A DNA stretch of 64,000 bases from Pyronema omphalodes (lineage: Eukaryota > Ascomycota > Pezizomycetes > Pezizales > Pyronemataceae). Where the stretch lies: NCBI GenBank assembly GCA_024516155.1, contig JAJJXM010000035.1:1-64000 (forward strand), read 5' to 3'. Both the position numbers and the translations under genes were made by a program. Position 1 is the first letter of the stretch, and the number at the start of each line of letters is the position of its first letter. The notes under the pieces were generated by a model. The model was not told the DNA's origin. It did not search any database and worked only from the letters and a program-made list of their open reading frames with translations. Of the stretch, positions 8,947 to 20,890 are shown one piece after another.

Positions 8947-11645
8947 GCTAAATTTACTTATTTTTTTTCTTCTTTCCCAAGACTCGTGGCACATGAATAC
9001 CAAAAATGAGTTTATCCCTAGCATTAGGCCTAGCTATAGTAGCTGCGAGTCACCGTGGGCCATGGCCGGGTTATCTTGTAAGCTGCGGTGAAGATTGGAG
9101 TACGGTATTAGCGAGTATGTGGAAGGTATTTGCTTGGCCTTGACCGAACACAACAGCATCTGGTAATGATAATAATAATAAAAATCCTTTGTATTTGTGA
9201 AGTTGTGAAGTTATCAAACGATCAGCATTGATATGAGATGTTAAATGAACATAGTCATCACTGTAATATTGCACACACTTGTATATGACTGTTCTGTTGA
9301 TACACTCACTGTACTGTAGTCTGTAGGCGTTACGCCACCACCGCCACATTACTCAGCCCTCAGCCCTCAGCCCGTGCTCCTAGCCCTACGATCTCTGGAG
9401 TCTGCGAGTCTACATACCATCCAGCAGCAACCAGCCAGCCAGCCTTGTTACCATAGTACGATGCTACGCCAGGTACGGTCTGGTTCAGTAACTTAAGTAA
9501 CTTAGTAACTTAACCCAACTAGTCCCATCGCAACATCGATTTACACCACCAGCACCCGGCAAAGTCCGTGCCCTCCAAAAGTGGCTGGCCGCTGGACACG
9601 ATAACGTTAAGCTTAACGTTAGTATAAAAAAAATCCATCTTTTTTTCGGCATCTTACTTTCCCATCCCGCACCCCCTCCCCATCCCCCCTCAAGCACCCT
9701 CCCCCCCCCACCCCACCGCCAAAAAAACAAAAAAAATAAAAAAAAAATAAATAAAAAAAACCAAAAAATGATCAAGCTGCTGATTGCTGATTCGGGATCG
9801 TTTAGTATGGAAGAGGAGTGATTTATGGTGGCTGATTTGAATTGTTTTTTATCGATTGAGATTTAGATGGTTTGGTTAATACCGTTGGATATCGTTAGAT
9901 ACCGTTAGCTAGCTTTTAAAAGGTCTGTATCTATGCCATGCATACCGTATTTACCATACGATACACGAGTTTAACAAATACATACATACCTGCTACATAT
10001 ATTTTTTATCCAGCCGAACCTTTAACATTCACCATTCACCATTCACCATTCACCAGCCAGATGCAGGTACTGTACATCTCCGCCAAGCCTTTCCCATCCA
10101 TACCATCCATACCATACCATCCATACCATACCATCCATACCATCCCTACATACAGCCAACTTTGTAATCATCCGCACTAACTATCCATGATATGTAGGTG
10201 GGTGGGTCTATTTATAGAAGCGGGTGATGAAGTTACGAAGTTGACTGACTGTTGACTGTTGATGTCATCATCGCGGTTTTTGTTAAGGACTAAATTATAG
10301 ACTAGAGACACCCTAAAAGACACCCTAAAAGACACCCTAAAAGACACCCTAAAACTGTTGATGCTCGTTGACTGTTGACTGTTGAAAAGCATATGTACAT
10401 AGCGGCGATAAAGCGGGCATGTTTGGAAGGCTGTTTGGACGGCTGACAGTTCGTAGTAGCTGGTACACTCTGTAGCTGGCACAGTCTGTATCTGTCACAG
10501 TCTGTATCTGGTATCTGGTAACTGGCTATGTATGTATGTATGATGTGACCCACCTCGCCGAAAAGTAAAGCCCAAGGTAAAACCGCCACAGCGACCAGTC
10601 TAGTATGCGATTGTAGTATGATTGATATATATGATGACCATAAAAGACGCGGCGTGTACATATGATTATGGTGCATAGAATCAAGCTTTCGAAGTTGATG
10701 TAACCACCATAGCCTAAGACTTTGGATCTAGGTTTTTGTTGTCATGAGGTTTGTGTTTTTTGTCTTGATGCTTGCTTTGGTTCTTTGGTTCTTTGGTTCT
10801 TGCGATTCTACAAAAGTTAGCCAGCCGACTGTGTTACAATAGCCGTGGCCTTTTACTGCTGCTGCTGCACTTTCAGTCTGCAACTCCTACAGGCTCGGCA
10901 GGAATCGGAGACAGCGCTGCAGGATTTGAAATTTTGGTTACTGACTGGCTGACTGGCTGGCTGACTGGTTGGTTGGTTGATTGGTTTGGTTTGGTTGCTA
11001 TTTTTCGATAGATGCTCGATAAGATGTGGATGTAAAAACTTCCATAGAGTCAAGCGATGTATGTACTGTATGACAAACCACGGTGGGCAGCGCCGCAGCG
11101 GGATGATAGGTGGAACTTCCATAGCCTTCCATGGAGGCCAACCGGTACTGTAGAGGACTTATGGAACTGCTCACAGCGACCAGACTCACAGCCTTACAGC
11201 GACCAGACTCACAGCGACCAGCCCGATGATGACTCAGCCCGATGATGACTTTCTGCTCAATAATGAACGGAACAGTGATTACGTCAGTTATTTTTCTAGC
11301 AGCGATAGCTCGATAGTTCGATATATATTCGATACCCCCAAAAGGAGCAGGACCATGTGGGGGGTAATTACAAGCATGAACCTTTGCCGATGTGATGATA
11401 CATATGCTCTATGGTTCCGAGCAACCAGATGATTTATGAGCGTAGTTGGCACGGGTAGTTAGTATTTCCATAACGTTTCCTTCCAAAAAAAAAAAAAAAA
11501 TAAAAAAAAAAATGACGATTTCTTAGTGGGGATAGAGTCTAAAGTCTGAGCGTAACTATGTATATGCAATTGCAGGTCGTCCTACTTACGGCTACAGTAC
11601 GGCAATCTTTTGTCGATATGTATGTACCGCTCATCAACTTATGTA
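7737..11645. other. intergenic, low-complexity, no supported gene
   Basis: AT-rich sequence with many simple repeats: a 28-nt A-run at 8918-8945, ccatacca and ccattca repeats near 10030-10145, four exact 12-nt units (GACACCCTAAAA) at 10307-10354, and CTGG/TTGG runs near 10940-11000. Short ORFs occur on both strands but none has coding character or a recognisable domain. Confidence 0.55.
10307..10354 (+). repeat. minisatellite, 4 x 12 nt
   Basis: Four head-to-tail exact units of GACACCCTAAAA. The unit is in phase in all reading frames and produces a repetitive peptide on the minus strand, which is not evidence of a gene. Confidence 0.9.
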
Positions 11646-11860
11646 AGTACTCGTGCCTAAAGATGGTGGCTAGCGCCACCACCCCCAGTCGCTCGTCAAC
11701 GAGCAACCGGGGGCACTCCTACGGAGTGCCAGCCAGTCCAACCTAACTTCACGGGACCAAACCAGGTTCCCCCAACCCGCCGCACTCTACCCCCCGGTTT
11801 CTCCATCAAAAACACGCGTAAATTATACCAGTAAAGTATAATATTGAAGTAGGGACCCTT

Positions 11861-12070
11861 ATGTATGTACAGACCAATTTCCAAGACGAAATAGCGGTTG
11901 TGGAGAGAATGGCAATGGAAAATCTACCAGAATCTGCTCGCGAGAAACATGCTCAAGTGATCTATAATTTCATTTTTCATCACCACAACGAAAAAAAATT
12001 TAGAAAAAAAACTCGTAGAGTTGAAGTAAAATATCTTAAGTTATATCTAGGAAAATATCAAAACATATAA
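11861..12070 (+). CDS. 69-aa ORF in left palindrome arm (hypothetical)
   Basis: ATG-started ORF encoding a Lys/His-rich 69-residue peptide with the core MAMENLPESAREKHAQVIY followed by basic FRKKTRRVEVKYLK. The frame is open upstream of the ATG back to a TAA near 11817. The same ORF is in the other arm with one amino-acid difference, Val to Ile at residue 3. No family is recognised. Identity of the copies follows from the palindrome and is not independent evidence of selection. Confidence 0.25.
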   Translation: MYVQTNFQDEIAVVERMAMENLPESAREKHAQVIYNFIFHHHNEKKFRKKTRRVEVKYLKLYLGKYQNI

Positions 12071-12233
12071 TTGTTGCGATGTTAAAATAGCGTTGATTAT
12101 TTACAAGCGACTTCAATAACGGAACACCTCGACAACCTTGTTCTCGCGTTGTGATGCAAGAGTTCCTTGAGGAGTCTACCCTTTGTAGTAGAGTCGCTCG
12201 TAAATAATCAACGCTATTTTAACATCGCAACAA

Positions 12234-12443
12234 TTATATATTTTGATATTTTCCTAGATATAACTTAAGATATTTTACTTCAACTCTACGAGTTTTTTTT
12301 CTAAATTTTTTTTCGTTGTGGTGGTGAAAAATGAAATTATAGATCACTTGAGCATGTTTCTCGCGAGCAGATTCTGGTAGATTTTCCATTGCCATTCTCT
12401 CCACAACCGCTATTTCATCTTGAAAATTGGTCTGTATATACAT
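12234..12443 (-). CDS. 69-aa ORF in right palindrome arm (hypothetical)
   Basis: Mirror copy of the ORF at 11861-12070 on the opposite strand, one residue different (position 3 Ile). The two ORFs converge on the central spacer. No domain recognised. Confidence 0.25.
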   Translation of the reverse strand: MYIQTNFQDEIAVVERMAMENLPESAREKHAQVIYNFIFHHHNEKKFRKKTRRVEVKYLKLYLGKYQNI

Positions 12444-12658
12444 AAGGGTCTCTACTTCAATATTATGCTTTACTGGAATAATTTACGCGTGTTTGTGATG
12501 GAGAAACCGGGGGGTAGAGTGCGGCGGGTGGGGGGAACCTGGTTTGGTCCCGTGAAGTTAGGTTGGACTGGCTGGCACTCCGTAGGAGTGCCCCCTGTTG
12601 CTCGTTGACGAGCGACTGGGGGTGGTGGCGCTAGCCACCATCTTTAGGCACGAGTACT

Positions 12659-15600
12659 ACTTTGTCGCTCAGCTCACCAGAGTGAGTTTGGATTTTTTGG
12701 GGGGGGAGGGGAGGGGTTTCGTGCATGTCATAGTCTTAGCGTATGCTGACCGTCGTTACGCAAAACTTAACCCTTATGTAGAAACTGGCATAGAGCATGC
12801 AGGAAGAGATAAAAATAGCGGTGGGAATCGGGATTTTTCTTAGGGTTGTCGGGAAGGAAAGAAGGAATGAAGGAAAATCAAATGAGCGGGGTTTATCTTG
12901 TGTCGCTTGCTGTGATATGTATTCCTTTGATATGTTATGTATGTACATACTGTATACTCTGAAAAGGCTGGCTGGAATACAGAATTGAATAGAGACATAG
13001 GCTGATTTCACGGAATTTCAATATCTGTGCATCAGGATTATTATTATTTTTACATATTGACCGTTTAAGAATTAGCAATTCGGTCATGTCTGTCTCTGTC
13101 TCTGTCTCTGTCTCTGTCTCTGTCTCTGTCTCTGTCTCTGTCTGTCTGACTTTGACTTTTTGTGTAATTGAACTCGACGGTTCACCGGGGCAAGGCGGTC
13201 GTCGCTAGTGCAATAAAGGGAAGGAAAGAGGCAAGGAACGAGACGAAGCGCAACGACGGACCGGGGTGGTGCGAAGGTGTGAGAAAGACGAGAAGGACGA
13301 GCGAGGGAGGAGGAGTTTAGACTGCTTTTTTAGTGGCAGCAGGGCAGGAGCGAGCCTGGTGAGCAGAGCAGAGCAGAGCAGGCAGCAGGTGAGGTGCAGG
13401 GCCAGGAGCGAGTCGGTTGCATTGTGCAGCAGCAGCAGCAGGACAGAACCGAAGTTTGAGGAACACGCAGGTTTTTGCTGAAACGACTGCCGATGTCTTC
13501 TTCTCTTTTTTTTTTGTCGGCGTGCTGCTTTTTGAATGGTGAGAATGGTGAGATGGCATAGGCGAAGAAAGAAAAGAAAGAAAGGAAAGGAAAAAAATAA
13601 AATAAAAATAAAAAAAGATCGTCTGGTGGTGCAGGAAGGAAATCGATAAGTCATCTCTTGCGAAACCTGTCAGAAGAAGAAGAAGAAGTCGGAACGGAGA
13701 ACAGCGGAACTGAAAGAAAAGACAGACAGAACAGAATAGAACAGAACAGACAGAACAGACAGAACAGACAGAACGGATAAGAATACGCAAAACAGCGGAA
13801 CTGGAAGAACGGATAGAACACACGGAACACACACAGAACACAGACAGAACAATGGGGCTGACTGGAAGAACAGACAGACAGACAGACAGAACAAACTCAC
13901 GGAACAGAACAGAACTCTCAGAACATTCCCTCCTGTACGAACATCTCCTCCCCACCCCCACCCATGCTCACCGTATCCTCCCCCCCTCCCATCCCCTCCT
14001 CTCCCCTCATACGATCGTTTATCCACTCTCCTCCTCCTAACTCACTTTCCCACCCCCATTCATGTCAATTGAAACTCCGCACGCACGCTCGCTCAAACGA
14101 ATCTCTCATCTAGGAATCCTCCTTCTCATCTCCCCTAGCAACACTGTCCTCTCCTGAGAACCCGCTGCTGCTGCTACTGCAAAGACATTCGCTTGGTTGC
14201 AATATCGCCATCTTCTTTCCGACCATTCAAGATTCCCCTAATTACCGCCAATTTACATATCGCATACCGCAGACCGCCAATCTGCATAAGCCGACAGTCA
14301 TAGACAGAAGTAATTACATATCCTATCCCCGCTGTTCAACAAGCATCACCGCCGAATCTCAATCTCACTCTCACTCTTACTCTCTCCCTCGCTTTGCGCT
14401 TCTGCCTTACTACCCGGGAATGTGCAGCACAAAATTAATAATTGACTGTCACTGTCGCTGTTGTTCCCTGAGCTTGTGGAAATATTCCGTCCCTTATTAC
14501 CTGCGAGCGCTGCAAACAATTTAAAGAGCATATTACCAGTTCACCGTGTCCACCTATCCCCACATAACCCTGCTTCCGACCCCCCCCCCCCCCCCCCCCG
14601 GTCAACTCCCTCCCTCACGACCCCCCGTATCTTTTCGCCCTTCACTCCCAAGGCGCGCCAGTATCTCCCCCGACACGACCACTCCCCTCCTCCCCTCCTA
14701 CCCACCCACCCTCGCTTTCCGCGCAAACCGACGTCGTGCTACACAGAAGGGGATTGCTGGTGCCAGTTCAGGGACAGGACACTTTGGAGTTCGAGGTTGA
14801 AGATTTGAGCAGCACCACGGCCGGAAAAAAAGAGCAAAAGGAAGCGCTCAGCAGCTAAGGACCAGGAGTAGAATTGAGATCCCACTTTACGACAAACGTC
14901 GAACGCCAGCCGGAACATCTCGAGTTCTCACGTCCCAGCAACAAAGATTCAACCTTCGTTCGACATCGACATTCGTTAGCGGCCCGGTTCACCCAGTTTT
15001 ACGTTCGTTGAAATTTGTTAGAGTTGCTCTAGCTTTTCTGCGTTGCAGCTCCATGCATCAAATTCTATCCTACTGTCAGTGCTCATCTTTCTCTCCGGTG
15101 TTCAGGCCACAGCCGCGTCTGCATTCGGGCTCCCGGGCGCAGTAGATGCAACTTCGAGTCGCTCCCCTACCTCACCTTACATTACCTTACCATGCTCCCC
15201 TAAAACAATTTTTCGTTTCCCGCTGAGAAAAAAAAAACTAATCTTTGTGTGCGCAGCTCCTTAAGCTAGATAAGATATCTTCTCTCGCAATTCCACTCAT
15301 TCAACAGGCGACCGACCTTCGAGCGCCGTTCTACTACTGCCATACAACCAACTACCGTTGATTCGGATCATACCGCGAAGAAAACCCGCAAATACATCAA
15401 TTGGTTTCGAAACAACTACTTTGCTGAACACACAGCGCAGCCAGCATTGGGATCTGATCACGAAACAAGGATAGGATATACGATTGATTTTTGCTCGACC
15501 GCTACTATCCGTTAATCCCACTTACAACGCTCGTTTGTGAGGATCGACAACACGGAAATTTCCGAAACCCTAGGGACTAAAAGGAAAATCACAAATCATT

Positions 15601-16052
15601 CTTATATATCCGATCCCGCCCAAAATTTTAATTTTTTCTTGTAGCAACTTTACAACCTGCGCAAATTTTGGGGGGATTTTTGTGTTTTTTGTTTTCTGAT
15701 TCGACAACTACTACTATCTTGCGGCTGGTTTCGTGGGGACGAAAAAAAAAGGAAGGTGGTTGAAGGGAAAAAAAAACTACGATCAACATACCAACATATA
15801 CAATACACAATCTTATCATTCTTGAAACACATTTCAAAAATTCGTTTCATCTAAGCAACCGTTTTCTTTTCTTTTTCTTTTGCCATCATTTTCGCCATTT
15901 TCAGCCATTTTCAACCATTTTCACTCGTTTTTGAAGTTGGGGAGGGAAGATATACATTCGCTTTTCGGAAAAATATTAAGCCGGATACTAAAAAAACCAG
16001 CAATCACGGTTAGCACTGGCGAATTCGGATACTTCAAATCATACTAGGAAAT
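12659..16052. other. intergenic / long leader of the downstream gene
   Basis: No clear gene. It contains a TCTGTC-type repeat at about 13087-13144, a purine-rich tract with acaga units at 13560-13900, and pyrimidine-rich tracts at 13930-14720, including a C-run near 14580. Strong strand asymmetry of this kind is common in promoter and 5' UTR regions of fungal genes. A possible signal-peptide exon is discussed among the findings (15052-15120). Confidence 0.5.
13087..13144 (+). repeat. TCTGTC microsatellite
   Basis: Perfect or near-perfect tandem tctgtc units followed by tctgtctgac. Confidence 0.85.
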
Positions 16053-18293
16053 ATGGAAAAGACGTCAGAATCATCTACAAGAGGCGCCGACAACGGTGGT
16101 GGTGGAGGAGGGGATTTGGTTAGCAGTTCAGAGACAACGAAATCAAAATCGACAAATAAATCCGATGATGACGATACTGCAAAGGCAAAAACGGATTTAT
16201 GGAAAAGGGTTTTAAGAAGAGGTGAAAATAGAAGTGGGAGCAGCTGGAGGAAAAGGAATTCTGGAACTTGGTTTTCGACGACTGGTTTAAAGAAAAAGGA
16301 TATGACGATTCTAAAGTTTCGATGGAAAAGGGGGCAAGGGGACCTGCATTTAGGGGACGCTACACTAAATGCAAAGCCAAAGTCAATACCGCAGCCCCTA
16401 CCGGCACGAAATCAGCAATATACAGATCTGGGGAAAGGAAAGATAAAGGTAATACAAAGGCAATTACCGGATACCCCACCATTATCATCTGCAGCAGCTC
16501 CGAATATTCCAACAACCACTCTAGATCTTCCTGCTACAACAATCGTACCACAACTTATTACGAATTCTTTAGGAAATGCAGAGCAGACTATCCTAACCTC
16601 TGCTACCCCGCCTCCTTCGCCCATTGTTGTCGAGGACGTAGCTACGGTGACGTTATCTGAAAGTACGACTACTAGTAGTACGACTTCGGAACCTTCTGCA
16701 ACATTTGTGCCACCACCAGGAACAGGCATGACGCAACTGCCGCCGGTTACTACTGTTGTCATACCGACACCGACTTTTACGGGGACCAACTCTACGACAG
16801 TCGGTATGTACCTCATGTTCTTAGAATTCCCCGCTAGATGCCTCCCAGTGCTATACTGTTCCTGTTCAGGACCCTCATTCTTGCGTCACCTGCTTCACCC
16901 TTCATCACTCACAAAGCAACTCTGCTGACACAAAGTAGAAACCTCCTGGTCATTCACCATCACCACTACCTCAGGCACAGTAATTCTCAGCCAGGTGCCC
17001 TCGCTAATTCCCATACCCGCCATCACCTCAATCATATCCAATCCCTCGGTCCCATCACAGTCCTCATCCATTACCACCATTAGCAGCAGCAGCTCGGCCA
17101 GACAAAGCTCCCTCCATGTTGGATTCCGAAACTCCACCACAATTTCCAGCACTAGCACCAGCACGAGTGCCAGCACCACCAGCCGCAGCTCAACCAGTTC
17201 AAGCAGTTTCACTATCCTCCCGGCAACAACCTGGTACCCCGGAAGTGGCGGAGCTGGTTACCCCCCACCAGCTCTATCCACGCCTACTACGACTTCTACG
17301 TATGATTCCGGCCCTACAATTCCACCTACCAGTCAATTGGTCGGAGGAATAGTCGGGGGTGTCGCCGCATCTGCATTATTTTTACTCTTGATTCTCTTTG
17401 CATTGAGACGTCATAAACAAAAGCTAAGGGAGCAGGCACTTGATGATGCAGGATATGGTGGACCACTTCCAGGTAGAACTAGTGGAAGTGCGTTTTCTAG
17501 TATCGGGGTGGCGGTGGGAGCAGTGATTGGGCGACTTGTCGGTAGAGGGGATTCCGAGGGGGCCGCTGCAGAAGTTGCCACCGAGGAGAGGGGTTTTGTT
17601 CGAGTTGGAGGCCGGAGGTTAGAGCCTGTACTCGGAGGGCCAAGACCAAGGGGGTATGAGGGTGGAAGTTACGGCCCCGGACAGACCGGGGTTTATGGTC
17701 CAGGATATGGAGCGACAGGATATGGAGGACAAGGTTATAATGAAAAAGGAGGCAATAACGTGGGACTTGCAAACGCCGTGGTCGCAGGACAGCAAATAAA
17801 GGGAAATAAAGAATTGGGTCCTAAAGCTTTAGAGGCTGGTTCTACTTATTATAATAACAATGGACAGTCCGTTTCCCCGCCTGAATCATCCCCACCTTTA
17901 AGTCCTACTACGGCTGCAAGACAGAAGGAAGCGTTTTATGCCTCAAATATCCCCTCCGGTCCTTCTACTTTGTTACCCCCGCCTACTGTCAGGGTTGATG
18001 ATACGGATTCTGCTTCGGATTTTTCAAGGGCGGAGTCAAGGGCGGAGAGTAGGACGGGAGGAGATAAGGCGTTGGAGGCGGGTGGAGTGGGTGGAGTGGG
18101 TGGAGTGGGTGGAGTGGGTGGGGTGGGTGGGACGGGTGGGACGGGTGGGACGGGTGGGACGGGTGGGACGGGTGGAATGGGTGGGATAATACCTACCGCT
18201 GCTATTGGGGGAAAGAAAAGAGATGCATTGGGACGTAGCATGCCGAGTCATGATGGGAGTAGAGCATCGAAATTTACGGAGGATATTGTGTAA
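16053..18293 (+). CDS. Ser/Thr-rich single-pass membrane protein (cell-surface sensor-like)
   Basis: Two exons, 16053-16803 and 16975-18293, give 689 residues. The 171-nt intron has donor GTATGT and acceptor CTCAG, and the phase joins TTV to GTVILSQ. The protein has a polar, basic N-terminal part, then a long Ser/Thr/Pro-rich region likely to be O-glycosylated, then one membrane span (VGGIVGGVAASALFLLLIL) followed by the stop-transfer RRHKQK, and a Gly/Tyr-rich tail. The tail carries a repeat of GGV and GGT units at about 18078-18180. This layout resembles fungal Mid2/Wsc-type wall sensors, but no conserved cysteine domain is seen. The ATG at 16053 has no signal peptide behind it, so either topology depends on the single span or an upstream exon is missing. 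Function is inferred from architecture only. Confidence 0.7.
18078..18186 (+). repeat. 9-nt coding minisatellite (GGV/GGT)n
   Basis: Tandem GTGGGTGGA units pass into ACGGGTGGG units inside the cytoplasmic tail of the preceding gene. The unit length keeps the reading frame, so copy-number change would only lengthen or shorten the glycine-rich linker. Confidence 0.85.
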
Positions 18294-19377
18294 AGAATAT
18301 TTTTTTTGCAGACTATCTTGGAGTAGGTAAGGGTGTGCATAGTGGGGGTAGGGAGTGGGGCGCCGCGTGTTTATAGAATTGTACTCTGCAGACGCCGTCC
18401 CCAAGAGCTTGTGTGGGGAAATGTAAGGAAGTGGGGGAAGTGGGTGGGTGGGTGGGCGGGTGGAAGTGGTTGGGTGGGCGGGGAAATATGGGAGGCATTC
18501 TTATTTTTTGTTCTTTTTTTTTTTACTTTTACTTTTACACACCTTTTTTTTTCTTTTTTTTTTTTACTTTTACTTTTACACACCTTTTTTCTACTTCTTA
18601 TTTACTTTGGGAATAACTGGCGTTTTTTTTTTTTTCGATATTATCTGTTTTTTTCTTCGGATATTTGTTTTTTCTTCGGCTGGCTTTTGTTTTTTTTTTT
18701 TTTTTTTTCTGTTGTATATAGGATAGGATTAGGATTGGATTGGATCTTTTTTTTTCGGGTTTTGTTGGTTCTGTTTTTTTTTGTAGGTTGTCTTTGCTTT
18801 TTTTGTAGGTTCTGCTTTTTTAGGTTCCTTTTTTTTTGTAGGTTGTTTTAGGCTCTTTTTTTTTTTTTTTTTTTTTGTGGGTTGTGGTTTGGGGGTTGTG
18901 GTTTAAATTTTTTTTAAACTTCTTTAAACTTCTTTGAGATCTTCAGGCTTTCAACTATATTTCTTCAGGCTGTTCAGGCTGTTCGGGCTTTCAGGCTTGC
19001 AATATTTTCAACATTTTCAACTATACTTGTTCATTCACCTGGCTTCTATTATCTGGATTCTGTTATCTGGTATCTATTATCCGGCATTTTTTCGATTTTG
19101 ATTTGATTCCATTTGGTTCGATTTGGTGTGATTCATTTTTTAGATTTGATTCGGTTTGATTTGATTTGGTTTGGTTATACAGTGCGATTTGGTTATACAG
19201 TGTGATTATAGTTAGTGATGCTTTCGGGTTGGGTTAGTGATGCTTTGGTCCGGGTTGTTGGGTTATTGTGGTTGGGTTAGTGATGCTTTGTGGTTGTGTT
19301 GGGGTTGGGGTTGGGTTGGGTTGGGTTATTGGGTTGGGTTATTGTTGAGTTGTTGGTGATGCTTTGGGGTTGGGTCG

Positions 19378-19521
19378 TTGTTGTAGTTGTTGTAGTTGTT
19401 GTAGTTGTTGTAGTTGTTGTAGTTGTTGTAGTTGTTGTAGTTGTTGTAGTTGTTGTAGTTGTTGTAGTTGTTGTAGTTGTTGTAGTTGTTGTAGTTGTTG
19501 TAGTTGTTGTAGTTGTTGTAG
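19378..19521 (+). repeat. minisatellite, 16 x TTGTTGTAG
   Basis: Sixteen exact 9-nt units. It is open in several frames only because the unit is a multiple of three. Confidence 0.95.
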
Positions 19522-19590
19522 TTGTAAACTTGTAGTGATACTTGGAAGCTTGTAAGCTAGGAAACTTAGAAGCTAGAGAACTCAAGTTGC

Positions 19591-19647
19591 AGTGATTACA
19601 GTGATTACAGTGATTACAGTGATTACAGTGATTACAGTGCTTACAGT
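19591..19647 (+). repeat. minisatellite, AGTGATTAC units
   Basis: About six head-to-tail 9-nt units, followed by a diverged half unit. Confidence 0.85.
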
Positions 19648-20228
19648 CATCACATTAATCACATCAGTCACTGTAATCCCAAGACACTGCTTAATTTCAA
19701 GAAACAGATGTAACAAATAATAAATAAAAAACCGGAAATAAAAAGCAAACCGCTAATAAAAAATAGGAAATAGAAATCAAACTGCCAATAGAAAATAAAA
19801 AAATAAAACTGCAAATAATAAAAAAATAAAACTGCAAATAATAAAATCAAATAACAAAATAGAAAATAAAATCATCAATCATCAAGACGGCCTTCGGTTT
19901 TGTAAGGTAAAGATATTATTAAGCTAAGCAGCTAAGCATCATCCTTTCACCCTGGGTGTCCCAAATGTGAGAGCAGTTTCGGGGGGGGGGAGGGGGTGGT
20001 TATGTTTATGTTTCTAATTTTTCAACACAATATCAGCATCACTCGGGGGTTAGATTTGGAGATGTGAGGATCCGAAAAATATCTCATCTCATATACATAT
20101 TAGTCCTTTGAAGGTTGGCCATGGACCATGGTCGATATATATAGTTCTTCTTTGAGGGTTTAGCTAGGGGTATAAACCAAGATTTGGGTGGGGAAAGAAA
20201 GTGTGCAAAAAAAAATAAAAAGAAATAT

Positions 20229-20310
20229 TGACAACCGCGAGATTCGAACTCGCGCCCTGTTACAGACTAGCACCTGAAGCTAGCGCCTTAGACCACTCGG
20301 CCAGGTTGCC
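20229..20310 (-). tRNA. tRNA-Leu (anticodon CAG)
   Basis: Read on the minus strand: acceptor GGCAACC pairs with GGTTGTC (one G-U), D-arm GCCGAGTGGTCTAAGGC, anticodon stem CTAGC/GCTAG with loop TTCAGGT, a class-II variable region, and T-arm GCGAG-TTCGAAT-CTCGC. The anticodon CAG reads the leucine codon CUG. It is 82 nt with no intron. A T-rich stretch directly downstream (A-run on the plus strand at about 20209-20222) can end Pol III transcription. Confidence 0.95.
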
Positions 20311-20890
20311 ATGGATAAAACAGTAGGTTGGTTTATAAAATATAGACTTGTAGTGTAGCGTAAAATGATGTCTCTGATATTGTTATACATGATTAGGCAA
20401 ATAATCTTTATAAATAAAGAAACGGATGCACGGTATATTCTTACTTAAGAATTGGGTTGGACCTGGTTTCGAGGGTTATCGGCCAGTCACAAACCGCTGT
20501 ACGCTTCGGTCATTCACGTGACACCACCTTCGCTTTCATTGAATCCCGTGCAATGCTTTGGTTAACCACCGCTCAATATCCTATGTTTTGTAGACCATAG
20601 TATATAACGTATGAATATACTGAAACAGAGATGAAAAAAAATCTAGCATTGAACTCTGCGATTCTATATCGCAGGCATTCACGCCCATGGGGCTAAAAGA
20701 TGAGAATATTCAAACTATTCGACCCATGCGAACCATTCAATATCAAGAGGCATGTTGATACGGTCTTATACTATTTCAGAGCTCAAGTTGACTTCTTCAT
20801 ATAATCCTCCCCCATTGAAGACTAACCAACAACTCCTGTGCAGCTGTGCTTCTTCCTTGATAAACGTTATTCGATATTAACTACGTTACG
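20311..20890. other. intergenic, promoter side of the next gene
   Basis: No ORF or RNA gene seen. It presumably contains the promoter of the gene starting at 20891. Confidence 0.5.

Larger units (their letters stand above)
11646..12658. mobile_element. 1.0-kb near-perfect palindromic element
   Basis: Two inverted arms of about 467 bp (11646-12112 and 12191-12658), roughly 97% identical by eye, flank a 78-nt spacer. The outermost bases form AGTACT at each end, which could be part of the repeat or a short target duplication. Each arm tip holds three consecutive small hairpins: GGTGGCTAGCGCCACC, then CCCCCAGT...GGGGG enclosing GCTCGTCAACGAGC, then GGCACTCCTACGGAGTGCC. Each arm contains the same 69-codon ORF pointing toward the spacer. 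Such architecture fits a foldback-type element, or an inverted duplication of foreign DNA. The GC-rich tandem hairpins are reminiscent of the double-hairpin/GC clusters of fungal mitochondrial DNA, so a mitochondrial or mitochondrial-plasmid origin is possible but unproven. Confidence 0.85.
18294..20228. other. intergenic, T-rich with minisatellites
   Basis: Long T-runs at 18500-18880 follow the stop of the upstream gene, then TTTGG/GATTT repeats. 19378-19521 is a 9-nt minisatellite and 19591-19647 is an AGTGATTAC repeat. No gene is supported; the long repetitive ORFs are products of the repeats. Confidence 0.6.

Noticed and set aside
13205..13961. Overlapping Ser/Phe/Cys-rich minus-strand ORFs
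   Set aside because: They follow the purine-rich ACAGA tract; no domain and low-complexity composition.
19277..19585. Long poly-Thr / poly-Val ORFs
   Set aside because: They are products of the 9-nt TTGTTGTAG minisatellite, open because the unit is a multiple of three.
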